64,000 nucleotides of DNA from WJMB01 sp964581465 (GCA_964581465.1 CAZOOP010000011.1:1-64000); one strand, 5' to 3'; shown: positions 1 through 8,736, numbered from the stretch's first letter. Numbers and translations: made by a program. The notes: generated from the letters alone by a model not told the origin.

Positions 1-843
1 GCCGAGATAAGTACCCAACTGCAATAGCTGATGTTCATCTTCTGTGATGATCCCTCTGATTATATACTAACTGCTTTGATCTAAATGCTATCCTGTAATG
101 CTAGGCTCCGTTGCCGCTAAGTGATCCCTAAAATATGCTTTATTACTCTTTAAGCTGCCGTTTTCCCTAGACGGATTTGTGACCATAGGATACTGTCTTA
201 AAATGGCAATTAAGTGTCTGATAAACGTCGATCCCACTGTGCATAAATGAAGCTGTTGATACTGCGATATTATTTTCGCGGTCTATTGCTGGCAAAGAAA
301 AGTTTGACAGATAGTGACCACTTTGAATCTATGCCTTCCGGGGGAGACTTTCAATGCGCAGTTACACAATGCGACTCTCTGAGCGATCGAGTTAGGTCCA
401 GTTTGTTCTGATAATCAAACTACCAAAGATTGATTTGCGGCGGTGAAGCTCGATTCACTCAAGTGATCTACCGAGAGTACGCGGCCATGAATCCCGACGA
501 GCATCAAGAAGGCCCGAGCGACAAACCGGAACTCGAAAGGCATCTTGAAGGCGATGGCGATCCATTCTCGCTCGCGATAGGTGGGACGGTTAGCCGTAAG
601 CAAGCGTTTGTCGCATCACCCCCCCCATGTCTCACCAGTAGAATCAACACTAGTTCAGCCACCCGTCGAAGAACGAACGGGGCTCGTTTCGCACTTTCCA
701 GGATTCTTTTTCTGGTCGGCGTTTGTTGATGAAAGCGAGCCTATCGAGCCAGCACCGCCAAGTCTCACCAACAGCGTGGAGAACCCCCCGTACTCGCAAG
801 GCGAAGCGGGGGGTCGCGGATATATCGCCACTGCTTTTCCGGG
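1..843. other. Intergenic region, no supported gene; contains a Family 2 repeat end
   Basis: No open frame here has a ribosome binding site or the GC-rich codon use of the neighbouring genes. The base composition is clearly more AT-rich than the coding DNA. Positions about 70-128 match the right end of the Family 2 MITE-like repeat seen at 20563-20916 (shared words CTTTGATCTAAAT and GTGATCCC), so this is a truncated copy. I recognise nothing in the rest. Confidence 0.6.
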
Positions 844-1347
844 TTAGCCCTCCATGGTCCATTCAGGGATGCCGAACCAGTGCCCGGTGCCGTTGATCGA
901 GTCGAGCTGGGCCTGGAGCAACTCGAAGTGGGCGGTCTCCATCTCGGCCAACTGCTCGAAGGTCGCCTTGACCTTGGGGTCCTCGCAGCGCTCGGCCTGA
1001 TCGGTGTAGAACTTGATGGCCGCGCGCTCCTGGTCCATGGCGGTCTCGATGGCGCCGAGCTGGTTGACGCCCTTCTTACCCAGGGTGCGCTCGGAGACGG
1101 GATCGAGTTGTGGGACGAGACGCGAAACAGTGGTGTGGGTCACCTTGCGCGAGGTGACCTTCTCGCGGTCCATGGCCTGCTTGAGCTGCTGGCGCAGGAT
1201 GTCGAAATGGTCGACCTCCTCGCGGGCCAGGGTGATGAACATGTTCTTGCCGGTGAGGTCCTCGGTGTCGCGGGCGAACTCCAGGTAGGTGGTGAAGCCG
1301 GTGATCTCCGACTCCAGGGCGGCGTGCAGGGCTTCGATGACGGTCAT
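844..1347 (-). CDS. Ferritin-like (rubrerythrin-type) di-iron protein
   Basis: This 167-residue protein has the layout of a rubrerythrin/ferritin-like four-helix bundle without a rubredoxin tail. Helix 1 carries ALESEITGF, helix 2 LAREEVDHFDIL (an ExxH iron-ligand motif), helix 3 ETAMDQERAAIKFY and helix 4 AEMETAHFELL (a second ExxH). Proteins of this family bind a di-iron centre and usually act in peroxide or oxygen defence or iron handling in the cytoplasm. I chose the ATG at 1347 over an upstream in-frame ATG at 1401 because a strong GAGGAGGAA Shine-Dalgarno sequence lies 6-8 nt before it. A weak promoter (TTGTCG, 16 nt, TCTTAT) lies at 1405-1432. It is monocistronic. The electron donor and exact substrate cannot be read from the sequence. 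Confidence 0.85.
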   Translation of the reverse strand: MTVIEALHAALESEITGFTTYLEFARDTEDLTGKNMFITLAREEVDHFDILRQQLKQAMDREKVTSRKVTHTTVSRLVPQLDPVSERTLGKKGVNQLGAIETAMDQERAAIKFYTDQAERCEDPKVKATFEQLAEMETAHFELLQAQLDSINGTGHWFGIPEWTMEG

Positions 1348-1404
1348 CGGACGTTCCTCCTCGATTAAGAAGCCTTGAGTCTGCGGTGCTTCGTTAATCA
1401 ATCG

Positions 1405-1432
1405 ATAAGACCAGTTATCAGACCGACGACAA
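1405..1432 (-). promoter_or_regulatory. Possible sigma70-type promoter of the ferritin-like gene
   Basis: Read on the minus strand, TTGTCG and TCTTAT are separated by 16 nt and lie about 57 nt upstream of the chosen start codon. Both boxes are imperfect, so this is only a candidate. Confidence 0.35.
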
Positions 1433-1508
1433 GACCGGCCGGGCTGGTCGAGTGGTTAAGGCACTCTAAGATACTTCTACGATGGACGGCGGGTTCCCTT
1501 CCCTCCGC

Positions 1509-2594
1509 TCAGACCTGGAAGCGGAAGTAGATTACGTCGCCGTCGGCGACGACGTAGTCCTTGCCCTCGATGCAGTAGAGGCCCCTCTTCTTCAGCGCGG
1601 CGAAGGAGCCGTGTTCACTGAGCTCATCGAAAGCGGCCACCTCGGCGCGGATGAAACCCCGGGCGATGTCGGAATGGATGGCCCGGGCGGCTTCGATAGC
1701 CGTCGCGCCGCGGCGGATGGTCCAGGAGCGGGCCTCCTTTGGACCAACGGTGAAGAAGACGTGGAGCTCCAGGGCCTTGAAGCAGGCCCGGATCAGCTCG
1801 TCGACGATGCCGCCGGGCACGCCGAACTCACTGCGGAACTCGGCGGTTTCATCGGGCGCCAGGCCCCGGATCTCGTTCTCCAAGCGGCCGTGAACGATCA
1901 CGGGCTGGTGGTCGCAGTGCTCGGCGACGCCCTCGAGGGCGCGTTTCTCGAGGGAACAGTCCAGGTCCACATTGATCACGGGGATCAGCGGTTTCATGGT
2001 CAGCAGGCCCAGTCCGCGGACCAGCTCGGACTCGTCGGCCTCCAGCTCGACCTCCCGAGCGGAAAGGCCCGCCTCCAGGGCGGCGGCCAGGCGCTCCAGG
2101 GCGCCCTCCTCGCGTCGGACACGCTCCTGGGCCTTCTTGTCGCCCCGGTTCACGCCGCGCCCCACGCTGCCCAGCCGGGTGGTCACCGCTTGGAGGTCGA
2201 CCACGCCCAGCTCGAGGATGAAGCTCTCCAGGTCGCGCAGGGGGTCCAGGGAGCCGTCGGGGTGGGGCAGGGCCGGATCGTCGAAGGCTCGCAGCACCAC
2301 CATCAGCGCCTCGGCGCGGCGCAGCTCGCTGATGAAACGGGCGGCCACGGCGCCGCCGCCCTCGCCGGACCCCAGCCCGGCCACGTCGAGGAACTCGATC
2401 TGCGTCGGGGTCTTCTTCTTCGAGCTCTCCAGCTCGTGAAGCCAATCCAGGCGATCGTCGGCCACGGAGGCCGTCTCGAGATTGACCTTCACCGCGCCGC
2501 CGCCGTAGGCGTGCAGCTCGTAATCGGCCCCGGTCAGGGCGTTGAACACCGTGGTCTTGCCCGACTGGGGCAGTCCGCAGATACCGACCTTCAT
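1509..2594 (-). CDS. ychF: YchF/OLA1-family P-loop nucleotidase
   Basis: This 361-residue protein begins with a P-loop, GLPQSGKTTVFNALTG (residues about 6-21), has the G3-like FLDVAGLGSGEGGG, and ends in a TGS-type domain (roughly residues 275-361) that starts near ELHVFFTVGPKEARSW. This matches YchF/Ola1, cytoplasmic ribosome-associated ATPases of the Obg superfamily. The G4 position, normally NxxE in YchF, reads NVDLD here. The P-loop is unusual for the family, which typically has NVGKST where this protein has QSGKTT, so it may be a divergent paralogue. The longer frame upstream is rejected: ATG 2594 has a GAGGTGG ribosome binding site, and the MKVGICG start is the family's usual N-terminus. 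Confidence 0.85.
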   Translation of the reverse strand: MKVGICGLPQSGKTTVFNALTGADYELHAYGGGAVKVNLETASVADDRLDWLHELESSKKKTPTQIEFLDVAGLGSGEGGGAVAARFISELRRAEALMVVLRAFDDPALPHPDGSLDPLRDLESFILELGVVDLQAVTTRLGSVGRGVNRGDKKAQERVRREEGALERLAAALEAGLSAREVELEADESELVRGLGLLTMKPLIPVINVDLDCSLEKRALEGVAEHCDHQPVIVHGRLENEIRGLAPDETAEFRSEFGVPGGIVDELIRACFKALELHVFFTVGPKEARSWTIRRGATAIEAARAIHSDIARGFIRAEVAAFDELSEHGSFAALKKRGLYCIEGKDYVVADGDVIYFRFQV

Positions 2595-2762
2595 CGCCAC
2601 CTCGTGGTTGAACAGGCTGTCGTCGCCGAACGCAGGGCAGTATAGCAGCGCCCGGCGCGGCTGTCGAGGACGAGAAGTCGGACCGACGGACTCTTCCAGC
2701 GGCGGCTGCGCCACACGATGGCGACCCGCTGTTAGGGATACCACCCGACCTCATATACCTTT

Positions 2763-3339
2763 GGTATCAGGGAACGTGTTCGGACCAAATCAGGCTGATT
2801 GGGAGGGGCTTGCCGGGCCGTTATGCGCTACCCGGAAATGTCGAGATCCGCTACAGATTACGCTTGGCATCACACACGATCCCGGACCAGCCAACACAAC
2901 TTCGAAACACCGATACACCTCGAAAAGCCGCTACAAGGCTATGCCGAATGATGCTTGGCCCGCAAACTTAAACCCTCACCGCCTTCGGTATATATGCTTG
3001 TTAATAGGACGCTTAGGGTCGATACTGCCTCGTCGAGACCAAGGACGTCAAGCAGTTGGTTTTAGTACGTCGTGACGTCACTACGGGCATCCTGGGAATG
3101 CGGGAATCCACGTACCTGCCACAAGCAGCTCGCTCGATGTGCGCATCTGATTGCCTGCCGGCTGCACGTATCAGAACGTTATCCAGTAACACCATGGTCC
3201 CTGACGGTTAAGTGATCCCTTAAGCTATTGTTAGTCGCCACTTTATAACCGCCCGTTTTGGGACAAGTATCTGATGTTCATCACGTCGATTATCAGCAGG
3301 ATACAATCACAATCAGGTCCGGATTGGATTTATTATCCC
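2763..3339. repeat. Family 1 MITE-like element, interrupted by a Family 2 element
   Basis: The left end (2763, GGTATCAGGGAACGTG then TTCGGACCAAATCAGG) matches the left ends at 3343, 5956 and 12511. The right end (about 3285-3339) carries ATTATCAGCAGGATACAATC and finishes ATTATCCC, matching the other right ends. The two halves are separated by a complete Family 2 element at 2866-3219. The half-element is shorter than full copies, so it probably also has an internal deletion. Confidence 0.7.
2866..3219 (+). repeat. Family 2 MITE-like element (354 bp), nested inside a Family 1 copy
   Basis: It starts GGCATCACACACGATCCCGG and ends AAGTGATCCC; the ends form imperfect inverted repeats with a shared GGACCA block. 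It is colinear with the copies at 16394-16754 (opposite orientation) and 20563-20916. The flanking octamers are TTACGCTT (2858-2865) and TTAAGCTA (3220-3227), 6 of 8 identical, consistent with an old 8-bp target duplication. No gene is carried. Confidence 0.8.
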
Positions 3340-3342
3340 AAA

Positions 3343-3663
3343 GGCATCATGGAACGTGTTCGGACCAAATCAGGCTGATTTACAACGACCTGCCGTGCCG
3401 TTACTGACTCCCTGAAATACGCCTTTTAGCAGCAAGTGTTCATTTAGTATACCCATAATACATGATATTATGACACTTTGGCTTCTGTATCAATCTGCTT
3501 CCAGAGTAGATACAGGTCCGCTGGTATCTAGGTTCGCCAAGGATCAAGCCCGAGTATTTCGCCACTTTTTGACTACCCGTTTTGTGGCAGGCATCATAAG
3601 AGTATCGCCTCTATTATCAACAGTACACAATCACGATCAGGTACAGATAGTGTATACGATGCC
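3343..3663 (+). repeat. Family 1 MITE-like element (321 bp) with perfect 8-bp target duplication
   Basis: The left end is GGCATCATGGAACGTG followed by TTCGGACC. The right end, read inward, starts GGCATCGTATACACT, an imperfect inverted repeat of the left. The octamer ATCCCAAA flanks both sides exactly (3335-3342 and 3664-3671). The element inserted at the right edge of the older Family 1 copy ending at 3339. It is about 85% identical by eye to the copy at 12511-12832 over its whole length. Confidence 0.88.
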
Positions 3664-3726
3664 ATCCCAAATTGTGTCAATCGCCGGTATCTGCCCTTTC
3701 AATGCTTAAGCGGGGGTAAAACACCC

Positions 3727-3755
3727 TTGACAACGCCGCCGCGACATACTACACT
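3727..3755 (+). promoter_or_regulatory. Sigma70-type promoter of rpmA
   Basis: A perfect TTGACA (3727-3732), a 17-nt spacer and TACACT (3750-3755) lie about 70 nt upstream of the rpmA start. It sits downstream of the nested repeats, so rpmA has its own promoter instead of reading through from an upstream rplU. Confidence 0.65.
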
Positions 3756-3825
3756 TCCGTCCAACAAAGCTGGACCCTCGTTTTTCCAACGTTTTCCAAG
3801 CGAAAGCAACGTCCGAGGTAGAGTT

Positions 3826-4074
3826 ATGGCGCACAAGAAGGCAGGCGGCTCCTCTCGCAACGGCCGCGACTCCGAATCCAAACGCCTGGGCTGCAAGCGT
3901 TTCGCCGGCCAGTTCGTCACCGGTGGCTCCATCCTGGTGCGTCAGCGCGGCACCGAGTTCCATCCCGGCCCCGGCGCCGGTCTGGGGCGCGACCACACCC
4001 TGTTCGCCAAGATCGACGGCCGCGTCAACTACTACACCAAGCGCAACCGCCGTTACATCAGCGTCACCGCCTAG
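3826..4074 (+). CDS. rpmA: 50S ribosomal protein L27
   Basis: This 82-residue protein has the L27 signature from the first residues: MAHKKAGGSSRNGRDSESKR, then GCKRFAGQFVTGGSILVRQR, then GTEFHPGPGAGLGRDHTLFA. L27 sits at the peptidyl-transferase region of the 50S subunit, with its N-terminus reaching the tRNA acceptor end. The N-terminus begins directly with AHKK, so there is no cleavable Firmicutes-type leader. The start ATG has a GAGG motif upstream. In most bacteria rplU-rpmA-obg are adjacent; here rplU is absent upstream, where MITE-like repeats and a separate promoter are found. obg follows after a 355-nt spacer containing a possible terminator. Confidence 0.97.
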   Translation: MAHKKAGGSSRNGRDSESKRLGCKRFAGQFVTGGSILVRQRGTEFHPGPGAGLGRDHTLFAKIDGRVNYYTKRNRRYISVTA

Positions 4075-4429
4075 CCGACGGGCGCACCGGAATCACCCGG
4101 CGACGACCCGCTTGACGAAGGGGCCGGCCCAAGAACCCGATTATCCACCTGTTTGGTATTCGCAAATCGGCTGGTCGGGTAGTCTCACAGTTGTTCACCC
4201 GTTGCCGGTTATCATAACCGCCGAGGATCAAAGTAGACGACGAAGCGGCAATCTTCGACGTCGGACTGTCGAGAGTAAGCGGCGGGTCGGTCGCGAAGGC
4301 CCACCGAGGGATTGACGACATCCCGCCGCCGAAGCGCGTCAACACTGTCTTCACCGAGCCGAAGCCGCCCGAGGGCGGTTCTTCTTTATCAACCGCAGAA
4401 CACCGCAATCCCTCAACGAGCGTGTCAGC
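4075..4429. other. Spacer between rpmA and obg
   Basis: No gene is supported. The first part is AT-richer than the flanking genes. The only structured element I see is the hairpin at 4361-4388, just upstream of obg. Confidence 0.5.
4361..4388 (+). terminator. Possible terminator or attenuator between rpmA and obg
   Basis: GCCGCCC and GGGCGGTT pair around a very short loop and are followed by TTCTTCTTTAT. It ends about 42 nt before the obg start, so it could terminate rpmA transcripts or modulate read-through into obg. Confidence 0.45.
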
Positions 4430-5476
4430 ATGTTCATCGATCGCGCTATCATCACCGTGAAGAGCGGCAAGGGCGGCGATGGCGTCGTCAACTTCCGCCG
4501 GGAGAAATACGTTCCCCGCGGCGGACCCGACGGCGGCGACGGCGGCGACGGCGGCTCGGTCTTTCTGCGGGCCACCCGGCACCTCAACACCCTGGAGCGC
4601 TTCCGTTACCAGCCCCGCTACGCCGCCGAGGACGGCAAGCCCGGGGAGAAGCGGAAGCGCACCGGAGCCTCCGGCGACGATCTTTACATCGACTGCCCCG
4701 TGGGCACCCTGGTCTATCACCAGCCCGAGGACGAGCTGCTGGCCGACCTCGACGAGCACGGCGCTGTGGTTCCCATCGCCCGGGGTGGTCGCGGCGGTCG
4801 CGGCAATCACAACTTCGCCACCCCGACGCGCCGGGCGCCGCGCTTCGCCACACCGGGCCGCTCCGGCGAGACGCTGCGCCTGCGCCTCGAGCTCAAGCTC
4901 CTGGCCGACGTCGGTCTGGCCGGGATGCCCAACGCCGGCAAGAGCTCCCTGATCGCCCGCCTCTCCAACGCCCGTCCCGCCGTGGACTCGTACCCCTTCA
5001 CCACGCTGATGCCCCATCTGGGCGTGGTCACCGTCGACCGCGAACGCCAGTTCGTCATGGCCGACGTCCCCGGGCTGATCGAGGGCGCCGTCGACGGCGC
5101 CGGCCTGGGCCACGACTTCCTGCGCCACCTCGAACGCGCCCGCCTGCTGGCCGTGGTCATCGACACAGTCGGTACCGAGGGCCGCGAGCCCCTGGACGAC
5201 TACCACACCATCCGCGCCGAGCTGAGCGCCCACGACACCGAGCTCGACGAGTCCGTCGCCCTGGTCGTCGCCAACAAGTGCGACCTGCCCGAGGCCCAAG
5301 AGAAGCTGGTCGAGCTGCGCCGGGCCGTGGCGTTGCCCGTCATCGCCGTCTCCGCCGCCACCGGCGCGGGATGCGAGGAGCTGGTCAACCGCCTGGCCGC
5401 GCTCCTGGCCGCCGACGGGCTCTGGGAAGACATCGATGAGCCCGACGACGACGAGCCCTACGATCCCCTGGCCTGA
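4430..5476 (+). CDS. obg: GTPase Obg/CgtA
   Basis: This 348-residue protein has the glycine-rich Obg fold in the first ~158 residues (SGKGGDGVVNFRREKYVPRG, then repeated GGDGG) and a GTPase domain after it: G1 GMPNAGKSSL, G3 DVPGLIEGA, G4 NKCDLPE and G5 SAATG. Obg proteins are essential GTPases that act in late 50S assembly and stress responses. The C-terminal acidic tail (EDIDEPDDDEPYDPLA) is short, with no Obg C-terminal domain. The ribosome binding site is weak, but the MFIDRA start is the family's conserved N-terminus. It lies downstream of rpmA in the usual order. Confidence 0.96.
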   Translation: MFIDRAIITVKSGKGGDGVVNFRREKYVPRGGPDGGDGGDGGSVFLRATRHLNTLERFRYQPRYAAEDGKPGEKRKRTGASGDDLYIDCPVGTLVYHQPEDELLADLDEHGAVVPIARGGRGGRGNHNFATPTRRAPRFATPGRSGETLRLRLELKLLADVGLAGMPNAGKSSLIARLSNARPAVDSYPFTTLMPHLGVVTVDRERQFVMADVPGLIEGAVDGAGLGHDFLRHLERARLLAVVIDTVGTEGREPLDDYHTIRAELSAHDTELDESVALVVANKCDLPEAQEKLVELRRAVALPVIAVSAATGAGCEELVNRLAALLAADGLWEDIDEPDDDEPYDPLA

Positions 5477-6625
5477 TACGACCCGCCATTCGGAAACGAC
5501 CGCTCCGGCCGGTCAAAATCACCGGGCGAAAATGCCCCTTTGCTATGGTCAAGCCGCGTCGCTTGGATTATACTAAGCACGGAAGCTGACCGTGTTTAAG
5601 CGGAGCTTGAACGAGCGCTAGCTCAGACGATTTATCCTCAGACGATTAATCAAGGGTTCGAACGCCCCGTCCGGAACGGATCGTGATTCTAACCTTCTGA
5701 TAATACGTGTGATGATCCCCAGGTATCCATCACGGAACAGGCAGTTAACTAGCGGCGGCTGTTAAGGGACCAATCTACAGCCAATCTTGATATCAGCTCA
5801 CTTGTATCTGCGCTGAAAGCAGAGTTCTGTCGGCTTATAATTGTCTTATTATCATACAAATAAATATTTTGGAGATACTCAATGAATGTTTGATTGATAA
5901 ACGGAGAGCTTCCCAGTGGAGCGGATAGGACCAAGCTAATCGGCTATTATGCCTTGGCATCATGGAACGTCTTCGGACCAAATCAGGGCAGATAAAGAGG
6001 GGTTCACAGAGCTGGCGTTCGCCGTCGGGGTGCGTCTGACTTTGATCCCGATACGATAATGCGAAATCTTATTACTTGATAATGATGCAGTTATGAGCCT
6101 AGTTGCAATCGGATGGTCGTTGATTGCAAGCGACTATGCATGGTATCTTTCCACCGAGCACGCCCCTTGTAGCCGCCACTTTTTGGCTGCTCATAAGTGA
6201 CCGGCACATCTGCTCCTACACATTTATTATCATCAGAATACAACCACAACGCGGTCCGAACAGGGCATTCGATCCCTATGCCAAATTCAATTTGGCAATC
6301 AATGGAGACCATCACCGACGCGATGCTGCTTCCGGCTACCTGCTCTTCGTTGATCCAACACCCGTCGTTACTACCAACCACGCCGGGCAACTACGCTTAA
6401 GCCACTCATTATCAAACAGTAAGCCATAATGTCGGCGCTGTCGATCGTCCCTTTGTACTGCAAAAGGCATAACTGACGATCGTTTTGTTCTCAACCAGCC
6501 GCCCTCACGACCGATGCCAGTGTTGTCAACTTTCATCGGATTATCTATCAGCGTGTCTTCCGGCAAGGCTTTACAGGCGCCAGCAAGCCGATCCGCCCGC
6601 CCCCCTCACACCAACCCCCACACCA
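5477..6625. other. Intergenic region with a Family 1 repeat
   Basis: Apart from the Family 1 element at 5956-6276, no gene is supported. Short tRNA-like words (TAGCTCAG near 5620 and GGTTCGAAC near 5655) occur but do not fold into a tRNA. Several frames that look open from 6091 to 6429 read across the repeat and have no codon bias. Confidence 0.5.
5956..6276 (+). repeat. Family 1 MITE-like element (321 bp)
   Basis: It starts GGCATCATGGAACGTC and ends with a right terminus that, read inward, starts GGGATCGAATGCCCTG then TTCGGACC, an imperfect inverted repeat. The flanking octamers are TATGCCTT (5948-5955) and TATGCCAA (6277-6284), 6 of 8 identical. The first 240 bp are about 90% identical by eye to the truncated copy at 9847. 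Confidence 0.8.
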
Positions 6626-6964
6626 ATGCTGCTACCCGGTTATAACGATAACATCCGGCTCAACGACGAGGTCTACCACGTCCAAACCGAGACGCGGGGG
6701 ACCAAGGAAGCGCCCTATATCGTCACCCTGGTCTTCACCGAGGGCAAGATCCTCTACCGCCGCAAGACCGAATGGCTGGGCGCCGTCGACTCCCCTGAAG
6801 CCCTCAAGCAGTTCAAGGAGCTGCTCAACGAGCAGCACAGCGACATCATCAAACAGCTTAAAAACGACACCCTCGAGCGCGCCGACGCCGAGGAACAGAA
6901 ACGAATCGAGATGGACGAAAAGAAGCTCATCGCCCGCTTCCTCGACGAATGGGCCAGCGAGTAG
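6626..6964 (+). CDS. Small conserved-type protein with HVQTE motif, function unknown
   Basis: This 112-residue soluble protein begins MLLPGYNDNIRLNDEVYHVQ, with the motif YHVQTETRGTKEAPYIVTLV, and has a charged helical C-terminal half (residues about 60-112, rich in E, K and D). Short proteins combining a xHVQTExxG segment with a following hydrophobic strand are, as I recall, found in several Gram-negative lineages, but I know no established function. The start is uncertain: there is no Shine-Dalgarno sequence before ATG 6626, and an in-frame extension to 6485 is proline- and arginine-rich and unlike the rest. A good terminator follows at 7008-7036, so the gene is probably monocistronic. Confidence 0.7.
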   Translation: MLLPGYNDNIRLNDEVYHVQTETRGTKEAPYIVTLVFTEGKILYRRKTEWLGAVDSPEALKQFKELLNEQHSDIIKQLKNDTLERADAEEQKRIEMDEKKLIARFLDEWASE

Positions 6965-7007
6965 AGGGACCATCCGTGAGCTGGATATTGCGGTGTGATT
7001 GTTTAAG

Positions 7008-7036
7008 ACGGACTGGAGCGATTCCAGTCCGTTTTT
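7008..7036 (+). terminator. Rho-independent terminator of the HVQTE gene
   Basis: ACGGACTGGA and TCCAGTCCGT form a 10-bp stem, followed directly by a T5 run. It lies 44 nt after the stop codon. Confidence 0.9.
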
Positions 7037-7183
7037 GCATTCAAAGGGTCTTGTTTACCCGACAAAGCGCTGTTTGAAACACAGGCCAAACCAGGCTACA
7101 GAGCAACTTTGGCTCGTCGTCGTCATTTGCCGCCCACGCCTGAGAGCTGCAAGCGACGACGACAAGGGACGTGCTCAACAGAA

Positions 7184-7503
7184 GGCATCATGGAGCATGA
7201 TCGGACCAGATCAGTGTGGATAAGGAAAGGTTCAATGAGCGAGTAACCGTTGCCTGGGTGCGTCCGGTTTTGCCCCCGATGCAAGCATGCGCAGTCTTAT
7301 TGCCTGATAATGAAGCAGTTATGTGTCGAGTAGCAGTCGGATGAATGATTAATTCAAGCTGCTGTCAGAGCAGATTGTCCCCAAAGCTCGCAGATTGTCG
7401 CCATCGCTTTTTAACTGCTCATCAAACAAGGACCTTCTGCTACTACACGAGTATTGTTTGCAGAAGACAATCTAAATACGATCAGAGCAGGGTACATGAT
7501 CCC
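7184..7503 (+). repeat. Family 1 MITE-like element (320 bp), diverged
   Basis: The left end is GGCATCATGGAGCATG then ATCGGACC; the right end, read inward, starts GGGATCATGTACCCTG. The middle shares TTGCCTGATAATGAAGCAG and GCAGTCGGATG with the copies at 5956 and 9847. No clear target duplication remains. Confidence 0.7.
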
Positions 7504-7779
7504 CGGACGTTTACGGCGGACGATCGCCAAGGAGGAGCCCAAACCAAGCATCTTTGAAGAGGACATGCTCTGAGCAAGGTCGTGCCGCTCAAAAACAAGG
7601 AAGGGGTTCACCCAATAGACCCTGTGGGATGGTTGAGAAGTGAGCGCGCCAGCTGGGGTCGCTGAAGAATGCGCCGAGTGCAGAGTGTTACGAACGCTGA
7701 AGAAAGCGCTCGAGGCTAGGCCTGTCGCCCGTTCTCAAGCGCTTTACCACGACCGTCCGGGACATGATCCAGGCCTGGT

Positions 7780-8691
7780 CTAAACCTGGGGCTTGAAGTA
7801 GAGGATCAGAACCACTGCCGCCGCCCAGAGCAGAACAGTCACCAGCAGATAGGGGTCTTTCGAGAGGATGGCCGAGGGGTTGTCGCCCAGGCTCTTCTTG
7901 TCCACGTCGTAGAGGTAGCGGAAGATGCCGAAGAGCACGAAGGGCAGGGTGTAGATCAGGGCGTTGGTGCCGAAGCGGGCCACGGTGTCGGGCCACATTG
8001 TGTAAAGGCTGTAGGAGATCACGGTGGCGGTGGTCACCACGGCGCTCATCTGGTCCAGCAGCCGCGGCGAGTATTTCTTCAGCGTCGCCCGGTGCGAGGC
8101 GGCGTCCTCCTTGAGGGCGGCCAGTTCGCCACGGCGCTTCTCCAGCGCCAGGAACAGCGCCAGGAAGAGGGTCACCATCAGGAACCAGCTCGAAGGGGCG
8201 AATCCCGGCGGGGCGTAGGGCAACTCGACCAGGGCCTCGACGCCGGCGATGGCCCGCAGCACGAAGCCCACGGCGATGAAGAACACGTCGAGGATCACCA
8301 CGCCCTTGGCCCAGAAGCTGTAGAGCAGATTGAGTCCCAGGTAGACGGCGCCGACAACGGCGAAGTTGGGCGAGATGATCCAGGCCAGATACAGCCCCCC
8401 CGCGCCAAGCATCGCCGACCAGACGAAGCCCAGGGAGCGGGGGACCACGCCGGATGCCACCGGACGATGGCGCTTCTCGGGATGACCACGGTCCTTCTCG
8501 GCGTCGACGGAGTCGTTGAGAGCGTAGACGGCGCCGGAGAGCATGCAGAAGACCCCAAAAGCCGCTGATGCCACGAGTAATGCGTTAGGTATAGTAAAAA
8601 GCTCGCCGAAGACCACCCCGGCGAAGAGGATGACGTTCTTGATCCACTGGCGGGGCCGCATCAGCTTGAACAGACCGATAACTACTTTCAT
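7780..8691 (-). CDS. UbiA-family prenyltransferase (decaprenyl-phosphate phosphoribosyltransferase-like)
   Basis: This 303-residue membrane protein has about 8-9 hydrophobic helices. The N-terminal LMRPRQWIKN and the Asp-rich motif NDSVDAEKDRGHPEKRHRP (residues 59-77) fit the UbiA superfamily. The RPRQWxKN form is characteristic of the subgroup that transfers phosphoribose from PRPP to polyprenyl phosphate, making the precursor of decaprenylphosphoryl-arabinose in actinobacteria. The second Asp-rich motif is less clear (YLYDVDKKSLGDNPS near the C-terminus). The substrate is therefore inferred from subgroup similarity only. The start has a strong GGAGGGAAC ribosome binding site. A candidate extended -10 (TGGTACAAT) lies at 8728-8736, next to the terminator of the upstream gene. 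Confidence 0.85.
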   Translation of the reverse strand: MKVVIGLFKLMRPRQWIKNVILFAGVVFGELFTIPNALLVASAAFGVFCMLSGAVYALNDSVDAEKDRGHPEKRHRPVASGVVPRSLGFVWSAMLGAGGLYLAWIISPNFAVVGAVYLGLNLLYSFWAKGVVILDVFFIAVGFVLRAIAGVEALVELPYAPPGFAPSSWFLMVTLFLALFLALEKRRGELAALKEDAASHRATLKKYSPRLLDQMSAVVTTATVISYSLYTMWPDTVARFGTNALIYTLPFVLFGIFRYLYDVDKKSLGDNPSAILSKDPYLLVTVLLWAAAVVLILYFKPQV

Positions 8692-8727
8692 GTTCCCTCC
8701 GGTAGTCCCTGATCAATTCCAGCTCTC

Positions 8728-8736
8728 ATTGTACCA
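8728..8736 (-). promoter_or_regulatory. Possible extended -10 promoter element of the UbiA-family gene
   Basis: On the minus strand TGG-TACAAT lies 37 nt before the start codon. The -35 region would fall in the terminator stem and is poor. Confidence 0.35.

Larger units (their letters stand above)
6965..7779. other. Intergenic region with terminator and Family 1 repeat
   Basis: It contains the terminator at 7008-7036 and a diverged Family 1 element at 7184-7503. Nothing further is recognised between 7504 and 7779. Confidence 0.5.

Noticed and set aside
1437..1520. tRNA-Leu/Ser-like sequence (GCCGGGCTGGTCGAGTGG, TTAAGGC)
   Set aside because: The D-arm words fit, but the anticodon stem does not pair and no 3' acceptor complement or normal T-arm exists. 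At most it is a relic.
5611..5672. tRNA-like words TAGCTCAG and GGGTTCGAACGCCCC
   Set aside because: The distance between the A- and B-box-like words is short, and the anticodon and acceptor stems do not form.
6091..6429. Open frames on both strands of about 100 codons
   Set aside because: They read across a Family 1 repeat, lack ribosome binding sites and lack the codon bias of real genes.
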